64,000 nt of DNA from Dipylidium caninum (Eukaryota; Platyhelminthes; Cestoda; Cyclophyllidea; Dipylidiidae): NCBI GenBank assembly GCA_017562135.1, contig QEYB01001522.1:868001-932000 (forward strand), written 5' to 3'. Position numbers and translations under genes: made by a program. The notes under the pieces were generated by a model. That model was not told where the DNA came from. It ran no database searches and saw nothing but the letters and a program-made list of their open reading frames with translations. How positions within the stretch are numbered: position 1 is the stretch's first letter; every line of letters begins with the position of its first letter. Shown here in pieces: positions 1-10,784 of the stretch.

Positions 1-264
1 TTTAATTTCCTTTTTGCCGAAGGTGGAACTTTATCCTCAAATGATCCCGGTGCTCGTAGAGCCGCTGCCCATGTGCCTGGGCCTTCAAATCGGGCTCGAG
101 CTCCCTATCATCGCCAACAGCAAAGAGAAAGAACTCAGGAGGCGGCATCAGGACCATCTCGGGGCGGCACCTTTGCCCATCGTGGCGCGCCATTTGGCCG
201 AGGGGCCGGGGCTCGTGGCGGTACTAATAGGTCTCGGGGCCGGGGCGAGCGCAGAAATCCCTAG
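1..264 (+). CDS. C-terminal part of an RG-rich protein (partial)
   Basis: The frame is open from base 1 and ends at TAG 262-264. About 87 residues are visible, rich in Arg, Gly, Ala and Ser, ending in repeated RG/GRG steps (for example GRGAGARGG and RSRGRGERR). Such tails are typical of RNA-binding or RNP proteins (LSM4, SERBP1 or Aly-like), but no folded domain is in view, so the family cannot be named. A pyrimidine-rich run ending in AAG at about 5-22 could be a 3' splice site, in which case the last coding exon starts near 23. The gene begins outside the window. Confidence 0.5.
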   Translation, partial: FNFLFAEGGTLSSNDPGARRAAAHVPGPSNRARAPYHRQQQRERTQEAASGPSRGGTFAHRGAPFGRGAGARGGTNRSRGRGERRNP

Positions 265-996
265 CTTTTAATTTTTATCCATCGCACACTCCAATATAAT
301 TGTTCTTACTTCCTATAACGTTTGGTATACACATTCATTTGATGCTACATGATGAAACTAAGCTACGGTGTTTCGCTTGGCTTTCTTTTCATTCGTTGTC
401 GCGAGTTCAATTGTATGTATTACCAAATGTACGCGTGTTGGCGCCCCTTTCTCGGGTCTCTGAAATTCGCAGGCTAACGGAAGATTCACGAAAGCCGGTC
501 GTAGGGTAGTCGGCTGTCTTTAAGATATGCGAGGACAACAGCAGCGTGTCGTGCTTTAACTATGCTCGATGGACGTACATTGTTTCGGATTTTGCTCCTA
601 GCTAGGGAGAGATACAAGTCAACTAAGGACACCGATCGTTTCGTGTGAAATGCACCTGCCCTCGGGGTTCGTGTCACTCCATCCACTGTTTATGGGGTAG
701 CCTCGGGGACTCGCGGACAGGGTGCGAGTGGGTTGCAGCTGGGACTCTCGTTAGGACTGTAGCAGGTCCAAGTGGGTTGGTGTTCGTAAATGATGTGGTT
801 GAATTTGCACCCTCGTGCCGTTGGCCCTCCGCACAGAATTTTAGTCTCTTTAGTGTGAGAAGAAAAGCATGGCGGAAGGCGGCGGGACTGTAGGCTGCGC
901 CGGCAATGACCAAGGCTTCCTTTTTAAATTTAAATCACGGGTGCCATCAACAATCAATCAGTCGGCTACTTTCCTGGTCGTTGGAAACTGAACATT
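265..996. other. Intergenic region, 732 bp
   Basis: Lies between the RG-rich gene end and the Ig-protein start. I see no convincing exon, RNA gene or repeat. It should hold the 3'UTR of the first gene and the promoter and 5'UTR of the Ig gene. No AATAAA was seen soon after the stop at 264. Confidence 0.4.
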
Positions 997-3900
997 ATGG
1001 GCGCCGTGATGGCCTTTTTTCTGGCGCTTTCGCTAACAAAATCCATTGCGGATGCGGGCATACAGTATTTCGAAGCAGATGAAAAAGCCATTATTGAAAG
1101 AGACTGGTCTGTGTGGTTCATTCCTCGCTTGGGGGTTCGAGTTAGTTCAGTCAAATGGGATTTTGGCCAGAAGACCGTAATCTCTTGCCGATACACAGGG
1201 CCAACTGATGTTCCGACGAGTGAATACTTTTTCACCTGCTCCTCAGGCTGTAAGTACCACGAATGTAGACCGGAGGATTCCTTTGGTATGCGGGTTGGAG
1301 GCAGTGTGTTTTCTTTGTACGCTTTCCGTGTGACCGACAAGATGGTTGGGGACTATGCTCTAACTGTGAATTTCTACGGAAATATTGATGTCTTTGAGAA
1401 AACGAGTACTCTTTCGTTGGCAATTCCACCTGCTCTGATTGCATCTACCCTGGTATGTAATTTTCAGCAGCTTCAAGAAGCACTCCGAAGCACTGCAGCA
1501 GTCAGTCTTGAGAGTGCGAAGTTGGATAAAGTTTATGCATCGCTAGAACGACAAATTGAAGGTAATGAAATATATGGGTCAGTAAAACTTAATCCTGGAA
1601 GCCCCGAAGGCGAGACTAAGGTTTTCTTAATTCGGCATCCTAGGCACCGAAGCTATCCGTACTTTTCTCAATGTAACTCACTTTCTAGTTTGCATGAGGT
1701 AAAATTTACTTGTCTGCCAAGCATTGAAGATGTCGGCTTAGCCATACTCACCTTTAACGTACTAAATGCTTCCTATGCCATTGAACAGGCTGAAGACTAC
1801 CTGAAAAACAGGGTGATGGAGCGATTTGGCTCCTGGGTGCTCCAAAAACCCTCGAACCGTTCGAACCTGTTTTCTCGAGACTTTGGGACAGACCAGCTAG
1901 TAACGCCCCTGAAGATGGGCTGGTCCGCTGTCGTCCATGTTGGTCAAAACATTCGCATGTTTTGTCCGTTAAATGTAGTCGTTTTGCCGGATAAAATTGA
2001 ATGCAAAAAGAGGAAGGTTCACGATCTAAAGACACTAGAGTCACTGCCAGATGGGTTCTGGATTGACGCGAAAAGCGGCCAATTTTTCTTTCAATTGCGA
2101 AAGAATGCAGCGGAATTGACTGATAGCGGAATATATGAGTGCCACTTCAATCACAAAGGAGTCCTCATGCCCGTCTGTACGGGTAGACGTCTTACCGTCC
2201 TTTCGGACTCAGAAACTGTACGAACCTTTGTTTACAAGAAGTTGGTTCTTGCTAAGATGGTTAAAACTCAAGACTTTTTTGATCAGTATACCGAGAACTC
2301 AGTCCCCTATCTCCTAACCAATCAGAGTGCTTACATTGTGTGTTGGATCAAAACCGCGGTAAAATCTAACTACACAGTATCTCTCACTCTTACTCACGAG
2401 GTGCCTAAACCACGACGGAGCTTCCCTTCTGCCCTTATACACACCTTGAGGTTACGGAGGGGCATGGAAAAGAAACAAGTATTTAAGTTTTATCGATGTA
2501 CTGGATACGGTAAAGCGCGGTACGGTGGAAATCTCAGGGCTACATGTTCAATTACACAAAAGTTTGAGGAAATCAAAGCTATGGAACAGATGAAAGATAA
2601 TAATGATGTGAGAGAAAATGCGGATTTACAACAGATAGCTTCGAACACTCGGGAGATTTTAATGTTTCATGCTGCTGAAGGGAATCTCTCATTCTATGGC
2701 AGTGTTAACAAACTGCAAGAGCATCCTGTGCCATTAGGCACCACTATTCATTGTACTGGAGCCAAGGGATTTCCTCCACCCACTTACCAATGGTCCCTAG
2801 TGACCCCTGGAAGTGCCAACGTCTTCGTCGACAGTCCGGACACCTTCCCCCAATCTGCATTCAAGAATGATCGGTTAGAAATACCTAATGATCCCAGATA
2901 TAGAGGAATGAGCTTTCTCTTTCGATGTGAAGCCTTCAACGAATTAGTCGGAAGGCGGTATCACGTTGAACGCCTCCTTTTTTTAACAGTGAGTATTTGT
3001 GATAATCGTTTCGTATCACTGGATCTGTCCCTCATATACTCGCCCCAAATGGTAGCTGGGCATGTTTTGCTGGGGCCTCGCGGGGCGAGGAGCGGTTTCG
3101 ATTTCTACAGCCAAAGATATGTTCATTTGTTGCGCCAAATTATTCTCGGTCTCGCTCAAGGACCTGACTACGTGAAAATCAGTACTGTTCCCACTTCTAT
3201 ATTGAGCCCTGTTCTGAAAAAGGCACCGCTCTATGCAGCTGCAAAGCTTTTGACGCACAAGCTTTCTCCGTTTGAGCTTTCAGAAGGACTCATCTTCAAA
3301 GGACGTTAGACCCGAGTCCATTTACCGAGACGGTGATGATCCGTGTCCTCAAAAAATTCCGGTAGACCTTACTGAAGGTTTCCAGTCTGTGGAGAAGAAT
3401 TTGCGCGCTTCAGGAAAAGTTGAGCTTATGAAGAGCCGCCCGTTCGCTGTTCTACTTCCCCGAGACCGCTGGGACAAAGGGGACGTAGTCGAATTTATGA
3501 AGCGTGTGAGGAGCAGACGTGCTCGTGTCATCAGCGCATACTTTGAAAACCCATCGTATTGGGCTAAAGAAAGTCCCGATTTCCGTGTTCAACTGACCAA
3601 AGACGAAGTTTTCGGCAAAACGTGTGCCAATCATTCAAGCGATGATCGAGCTACCTTCCTCAAACGCCTTCCACTCTTCGATGCTATTTGTAATGTAGCT
3701 CGACCAGGGGATATTTACGATACATCATTAGTTGCACTGGCCTTCTTATCACACTCACAAAAGCTTGCTTTTGAAGGTAAACGTATCACCTACTTTGCTG
3801 CGATACACCCAAGTTATTTTGTCACAGAGGAAAGACATTTGAGGGTATGTCTCGTAGACCAAGCAGTGGTAGCCAACATAGAGGAAAACCAAGTAAATCA

Positions 3901-6900
3901 AGAATACTTGGACAGCAAGTGCGAACACATTCTGGGCGAGACGGCAGCCAGTCAGTCTGGGCAGCTATGCCTCAGAATTTCGGTAAACCTAACGCTGAAC
4001 GCTTCCCATGATGGTACTGTCATCCTTTCCTACGAACGAGGAGTACACGCACTTTTCGTAAGTCTGTCAAGGCTGGTTTGATCCAACATATTGCGTGCAT
4101 TAGGCAAAGGGTTGCAATTTGACCGCTCTTGGGCTAGGAAACCGTGGCGGGAAATGAAAGTAAAACAGGCTTACCTTGGCTTTGTGCGATCGAGAATCTT
4201 CGCCTCTATGGCACGAGTATCAGTGGGACGATAAAATTGAGCGAACTAAAATACATGAGTTCCTGATAGAAGTTGCAGACATTTGGTAATTTGAGTAATA
4301 ACCACAGAAAATACATTGATCCGACACTTCAGGAGGGGTTAACGGTGCTAGACTGAGTTTACTTACAACGTCCTCATGTTCGTGTGAAATTCAACGCCGG
4401 ACAGCCAATGCTTTGACTTAGCCTCAACACAGCTGGCAAAACGATTCCAGCTTTCTTAATTTCCCTCTGTTTAGTCTCATCGTTCACTTCTGTTTATTTC
4501 CTCTGTCGTACAGCCGCATCCAATCACTGTGAAACTTGAGATCCGCCTCAACCAGGAGAGCTTGAAAACACCGTACCTTCTGATAAAGCAGTTTACTCAA
4601 AAGGCCAAGGATTCTGCTGAGTTCGAGTGTATCTTTGAGATGACAAGAATAGACTATCAAATTGACCTTGTCTATTGGTCGACAGATGCCAACTCCTACG
4701 TGGTGGTGGCCAGAACAGAATCCTCTCGACAGGGCTTCCGATACCGAGATATCGGCCGCAAAGTAAGCGCCCGCCTTATTTGGTCTGCTGTTCCAGCGGA
4801 AGCAGAAGATGCAGATGTACACTGCGTTTTAAGTTACCCCAAATTGCCAGCAAAGAGGTTCGCCCTTCTCCCCCCGCAGTCGAGTAACGCTGTTCGTCTG
4901 ACCCTCATCGCATACTGCCCACAGAGGCCCAAACTAGGGCGGATTGCTTACTCGTCCCTCACCGGCGAGCCCGACGAGCCCCGGTTGGGTGCACGCATGT
5001 CCTTCGTCTGTGAGGCGTTAATGGGAGAGCAACAGAACTACTCCCTTCAAATGGCCTTTGCGAGTAAGGGCGAAAGTTTTGTCATCTGTTCGGAAAAAGT
5101 AGGAGGTGGTGTAAATACAACCCTGCCTTGCACATTTACCACTTGGCAAAATGGTGGTTGTAGCGGCTCGGACAAGATACGTCTAATCACCCCTCCGAAA
5201 GGTGGTTTCGCCTCATGCAGCATTTCGTATGGTCCGCAGGAAAACATCTGTACGCGCACCATTGAATTCACCATTCCCCTGGTGACCATCAAATACTTTG
5301 ATGCGTTCGTATTCTGCGAAACGCTACCAACAGGGGAAGTAGACGAAGACAGTCGTCTCCTCAGCAACCCCATTGACAATCTCTTCCCGATTAGTCCTAC
5401 CGTCACTAATATAGATATTGGCTACTATGAGTGGACTTGTGAAATTATTGCCTATCCACCGCCGTCGCATGTTGACTGGCGTGTAAAGAAGGGGGAGCCG
5501 TGGAAATTCTACCTCAACCTCAAGCGAATATCCCTCGAAAAAATTCTTGTCAATTCTACACGTGCATATATTTCTGCCCTATCGGCGCCGGGTTTCTTCC
5601 CCAAAAATTTTATTCCCAGCGAAGCGACCTCGTCGTATTACCTGACGCTGTCTCGACCAGCCCCCTCAGTCTGGCAGGTCGGGACAGCGGGCACAGCCAA
5701 ATTGGTGTGCGAAGTGGCCAACAGCGAGGGTAAGAGGACGCTGAAGGAGGTAGGCGTTAATTATTTCGTCGGTAATTCCAATGGACGATGGGCGGCACCA
5801 GGTTCACTTTATCCAAAGTCTGGAGTTGTCAACTTGACGGAGCCGTGGGCCGTCGTGTGTCCGATTATGAAAATTGAAGATAACCAGAAAACGGTCAGCT
5901 TATTTATACTCAGAAAAGTTCAACTTCCGGCAATAGGACTTGTGGAGCTACCCCTGCTTCGTGTGAGCTTTGAGGTGCAAAAAGACGGGAAGGATGCTGC
6001 GCCACTATACCTTATCCGGCAATTTAAGCCGCTGGGATGGTGGAGCAGCGTCTCCCCAACCAAGTTCACGGTGGAGATCGCGGACACGGAGGAGGACCGG
6101 AAAGCAGTGAGGACACAATTATCGCAGGCCTCAGTGAGTCCTCTCAATCATGCAGAATGTGGTGGAACAAATGATTGTAAATTGCCGGAACCGCATCCGT
6201 CTAAGGGTTGAAATTGTTCGCACAAATGCCCAAAAGTTAACAAAAGTATTTAGATGGTTTTGTATTTAGAGACTCGAGTTTTCAGGAAACGGATAGACTA
6301 GATAGCTTCTTTGTCTTAGAGCGCACTTTTCAAGCATAGCTCACATGATGGAATGTTAAATCTTCCCCAGACGACTACTTTTTAGTGAGACCGGTTTTAT
6401 CCCCTGTTTTCTCAAATTAAAATAACGGAATGTTCGATTTGCTTTATTAGCGAGTGCCCGCTCAAATAGGACTTAAGGAATACAGTTAAGCGAACTGATT
6501 AGAAATTGCTTTTAGTTGAGGCAGTAGGAGATCGGCATCGCTGACTGGATGGTTGTAAAACAACACAGAAGTCTCTTTGTGGACGACACGAAAGACTCTT
6601 CGTGGTCAAAGACGCTTGTGGCAGGGATAGGATTTGGAGGACTTGGCCTCTTCCCCAGTAGATGAATAAGATTTATTGAAAGTCACCTGTTAATTTGCTT
6701 TCAAATAGGATTTCGATACCGGCAGTTATGTATGCAGGTTCTACGTGTCTGAGACATACAACGACGCGGACGTCTCGCCAGAACTTTTTGTGGTTCCCAA
6801 GCAGGAGCCCCCCATACTTGCCCATAAAGTAGGTTCAGGCACTTGGACGTTTGCCGGTCCGATTGCGCAACCTGTAACGCTCTTCGAAGGTGATCTTTTG

Positions 6901-9206
6901 GAAATGCGCTGCCTCATTTGGCGCCTCCACCACCCCTCAACTTCTGCTTCGGGGATCGAGCCATTTATCTCCCAGTCCACTGCTCAAAGTTCCCAAGTCA
7001 CCGCAATTTCCAACCGAGAAATGCACACAGTACACCTTAATTTGTTTAGTGACTACGATTATTATCTCATGGAATACTCTTGGAAAGTTAACACATACCG
7101 CGACACGATGAAGTATATCGGATGTTATTGGAGTTCACGAACCGGTAATGAGAGGGAAACGGGCAGGAATTTCGGGCCTCTTCGCGTCTGTGGACCCTCC
7201 AACAGACTAAAGGTTAGTCCAGAAGTGAAGGGGCCTCTGCAATTGAATGTGACTCTGCGGTGTTACGAAGAAGGACCAACATTCAACGAACCCAACCTCT
7301 CTTGGGTACACAAGGTTGGGCCCATTCCCAGACTGAAGGAGTTAAATGAAAGTCAACAGCATAACATGAAGATGGACTCGTCAGTATTAAAGTTGTCCGA
7401 CCTTCCGAGTCCCGGATTTTACGTCTTTGTGTGTCGTGCCGTTTTTGAATGTCTGGGCAAGAAAATCATCTCAGAAAAACATGTTCCCTTCACCGTTCTT
7501 TCGAGCACAAACTCAACCGCGTATGCAACAGTGAAAACTTCACCGAGGATAGTTCTAACTCCCGGTCCGATCAGCGTTGAGTGCCCCGGTATTCTTACTG
7601 AAAACAGCGGCCTCATTACCACAAACCTAACCTGGTTTCGTTTGCATCATCAGACCAATCTACCTTCACCGGAAAGTCACTCGTCTGCATTTCAGCTCTC
7701 GTATCACGATCTTGTCAACGGAACTGCAACTGTACAGCACCCGAACTTCACTGCCCACACGCGGCACGAAACGGAGGGCCCAGTCTTCGTCATGACTATA
7801 AATCCGAGTGATCTAAGTGATTTTGGTTATTATGGCTGCGCTTTTGGCGCCATTAAGATGGTTGGCGATTCACTCGACCTAATAATGTCCCAAGTGTCTG
7901 CGCAACCCGTCTGTCAAGTTGTTAACACCACACTTGCAACCATAAAATTGTCTCCTTTTCGAACTGACGCCTGCTACCGCGCGGGGGATGTGATATCTGT
8001 TGAATGTGACGCCATGGCTTATCAGGCTTTCTGCGATGAAAACGATAAGCCCTTAGGGGTTGGACTTATTTCCACGGTCGCGTCACTCACAATAGCCTAT
8101 GGGGGAAACGAAGAGAGTGAAGTATTGCACATTGCTTCGAGCAAAATAACAGTCTCAAACCCGCCCAAAAAATACATCCGCTTCGCACCGGCTTCCATTA
8201 ATGTATCCTACCTCCACAACGAGGCTTTAGTGACGTGTGAGGTTAGACCAGAAATTAATATTAAATCGCATAATTTGTCCTCCGACTGGAGCAAAATAGA
8301 AGGTAAACTCTTGAGAAATGCCGCTGTCAAACTTTGTGTCTTCTTTCCTCCATCAAACATTATCGTCAGCCCCCCACCACCAGACCGAGTGGATAATGGA
8401 GATGTGACCTACGTGTTGAGATCGGAGGAGTGGGTGACATGTCTGGCAAGCGGGAACCCCGCACCCGTGATCACCCTCGATGCCTTTCCGTTGAAAAAGG
8501 GGGCTCTCGCCGAAGCGGCACGAACAGGCCTCCCGGGCATCAGTCGTTGGCGTGATCCGACAATAGCACAACCGAAATGGCCCACCTGTCAAACTACAGA
8601 ACGGCACTGGAACAATGATGCAGGTGACAAAAGAAGCCAATGCCGCGGGGGACCTGGCTTACGTTGGTGTTTGCCACGCCACTAACATAATTAATGGAAA
8701 GGAAGAAACCGCTTACAAGGTGACTTGTAGAACCTTGACTCAATTAGTGCGACCAAATTAGTACTCAGATTATTTATTCACTATACAATTGGAACAAAAT
8801 TCATCAAAAGCACTTGTTTCCGAATAAAATTGGTTTAATTATAGAAAAATATGGATATTAAACATAAGATTCCTAAAATGATTTGAGTAATATACCAAAA
8901 AACATAGTTTACATTACAAACACTACAAGCAGGTATTTTTACTACACCGAATTAGACTAAGAAGATGCTTACTCACATTAAGTCCACTTCAAATTTACAT
9001 AATATTTCCGTTCTCTACAGCTTTTTATTTTCCGAATTCGTGATGTTACCATCAATACCTCTGAAGGAGGGAACTTCTACTTTTTTGTGGCAATCAGTTG
9101 CCTGACTGCCATTACGGGATTTGTTGTGGCAACATTTTTACTTGAATTCACATCTGTGTTTCGACACATACACCAAAAATGGCAATTTGGACGGAAAAAG
9201 CACTAA
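997..9206 (+). CDS. Large multi-Ig-domain type I membrane glycoprotein (unnamed)
   Basis: Five exons fit GT-AG rules: 997-2988, 3284-4057, 4514-6133, 6709-8719 and 9021-9206. The first three end in phase 0 and join in frame to give roughly 2,190 residues. Residues 1-20 (MGAVMAFFLALSLTKSIADA) form a signal peptide. Ig-like hallmarks recur: DSGIYECHF near residue 376, YICRFYV-like SYVCRFYV at the start of exon 4, GFYVFVCRA, GYYGCAFG, and LAYVGVCHATN near 8660. Many N-glycosylation sites (NRS, NQS, NYT, NLS) occur. Exon 5 encodes a membrane segment (FFVAISCLTAITGFVVATFL) and a short basic tail ending GRKKH. The role is probably adhesion or recognition at the cell surface, which is inference; I do not recognise the family. 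Exon 4 changes frame near 8566-8606 (see findings), so an extra intron or an indel is unresolved. ATG 997 was chosen because it opens the signal peptide; Met5 is an alternative. Confidence 0.75.
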
Positions 9207-9336
9207 GAACTGTTGTTGTGAAAAGTGAAGCACCCTCTGTGCCCCATTCATTGATATATTTTATAACAATGGACTAAAAAAGTGTACTTATAATTATATA
9301 TGAGAAAGTCTTGCTATTCGATAAAATAGGAGAAAT

Positions 9337-9342
9337 AATAAA
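9337..9342 (+). promoter_or_regulatory. Candidate poly(A) signal AATAAA for the Ig gene
   Basis: AATAAA lies 131 nt after the Ig-protein stop and only about 30 nt before the next gene's first ATG, so the two genes are closely packed on the same strand. Confidence 0.35.
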
Positions 9343-9372
9343 AGAATACTGACATGGTGAGAGCAGAGATGA

Positions 9373-10155
9373 TTGCAAAACTCCAGGAGCAAGAAAGTGT
9401 CAACGCGCACAAAGCACACATGCACACAAGACCCGACGAGCAGACGTTCGCCTCGCACACGAGCACAACAGGCTCCGCAGAAGCGCACGACCGGCACTGC
9501 TCTCACTGCGCGGCTGCTGCAGTCATTGCTCGAGGCGCGGCGCAGAGGCATGCTGAAGCCGCTCTACCGGTTCAGGACCAACTGCTGCGGAAACGAGAAC
9601 GCGTGGCAGTACTCGCTGCGCTCAAGGGCCTTTCGATGCGCCTTTTGTGGCTCAGTGGCAGAATTTGCATCGTTGCCCTGCGAAATACTTCCGCCAGTGG
9701 CAGACGCGCGCACACCCGTGGCACCTGGAGTGTGTCCGGCCCGTGTTGCCTTCATATCCTCCGATCAGGAGCGTGGCTTTCTCAACTTTACTGTTGGAGA
9801 TCAACTGCATTGCGGAATCATTGATACCACGGGATGCATAAAAAGCTACTACCCGAATGAAAGGCAGTTTCGTTGTGAGAGGTCTCCGCTGTGGAAACAA
9901 TCGATCATCTGCGAATTTCCAGATATAGGTGAAGTAGGAGGCTTGTGGAGTCGGATAATCGAGGAGGAAATTCAAAAAGAACCCAAGAACAGTGAGTTTG
10001 ACTGTCTTGATTTTGCAGTTAATGTGTTAAATCGAGCCGCTGGGGGACAGGAGTACACACGAGAAAAACTGAGCGAGACTATGTGTCATCACTTGTATCA
10101 TGTGATGAGATTCGCAGAAATCCAAAGACGGGTAACACCATCTTGGAGTGGTTAA
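9373..10155 (+). CDS. MKRN2OS: MKRN2 opposite strand-like protein (DUF4796 family)
   Basis: A single-exon frame. The conserved part begins around MLKPLYRF (ATG at 9550) and continues with a paired-Cys segment (CC..., CAFCGS) like the CPLC region of human MKRN2OS. It then has LHCGIIDTTGCIKSYYP (matching LHVGITNTNGVVYNY), LWSRIIEEE, and FDCLDFAVNVLNRA (matching the human NCYSYALTFINCVL region). The family has no well-established function. The 59 residues from ATG 9373 to 9550 are low in complexity, rich in Arg, Thr and Lys, and do not match the family, so translation may start at 9550 (201 aa, near the vertebrate length). No introns are seen, unlike most neighbours. Confidence 0.7.
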   Translation: MQNSRSKKVSTRTKHTCTQDPTSRRSPRTRAQQAPQKRTTGTALTARLLQSLLEARRRGMLKPLYRFRTNCCGNENAWQYSLRSRAFRCAFCGSVAEFASLPCEILPPVADARTPVAPGVCPARVAFISSDQERGFLNFTVGDQLHCGIIDTTGCIKSYYPNERQFRCERSPLWKQSIICEFPDIGEVGGLWSRIIEEEIQKEPKNSEFDCLDFAVNVLNRAAGGQEYTREKLSETMCHHLYHVMRFAEIQRRVTPSWSG

Positions 10156-10161
10156 AATAAA
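10156..10161 (+). promoter_or_regulatory. Poly(A) signal AATAAA directly after a stop codon
   Basis: The hexamer begins on the base after the TAA of the MKRN2OS-like gene, implying a 3'UTR of only a few tens of nucleotides. Confidence 0.6.
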
Positions 10162-10784
10162 TCTCATTTTTTACACGGTGTACTTATAAAGGCCGCACGA
10201 AAGGATGGGCATATACATTCGGTAAATTCGCAGAGGGACTCAACTATCGCTATCCCCAGCGTTTGAGATGTGGTGGTTCATGGGCATTATTAACGATCTA
10301 TTGAAACGTAAGCTGAAAGAGTCTATCCGTTTCTTGACAAATAATGCATAAAATGAGTAGAGCATCGGCGAGAATAAGACATTAAAGAGACATTCCTTTT
10401 TGCACACATTTATTTGTCCAGCTAAACACACCCGAATAAGTTGTGGAGGTATTAGATTGAGTCGCATTAGAACAAACGACCTCATCACAACTGCGAATCG
10501 TATGTGATAAGGAAGTGGAGAAGAAAAGATAAGAATTTGTTATCGAGAAGAAAAGAAACCTACCGTGAATGTTTGAGGGAGTAGGTAGTATTCAGCCAAA
10601 GAACGCTGAGGAAGTATAATATCAACAATAGTTTCAAGAAGTGAAAGGGGTTTACAAAATGTCCCACAATAATTTTGGTGGGGCCGAGAGTGAGCATAAT
10701 GCGAGATAAAAATTTCAAGTTCCAAGCGGGTGGGCACTGAAGAAGTGAGAAAGAATGAATAGGAAAGAAGGGGGCAAATGTTAA
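10162..10784. other. Convergent intergenic region
   Basis: Lies between two genes transcribed towards each other (MKRN2OS-like, +; ZIP, minus). No exon or repeat was recognised. It should contain the ZIP 3'UTR. Confidence 0.4.
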
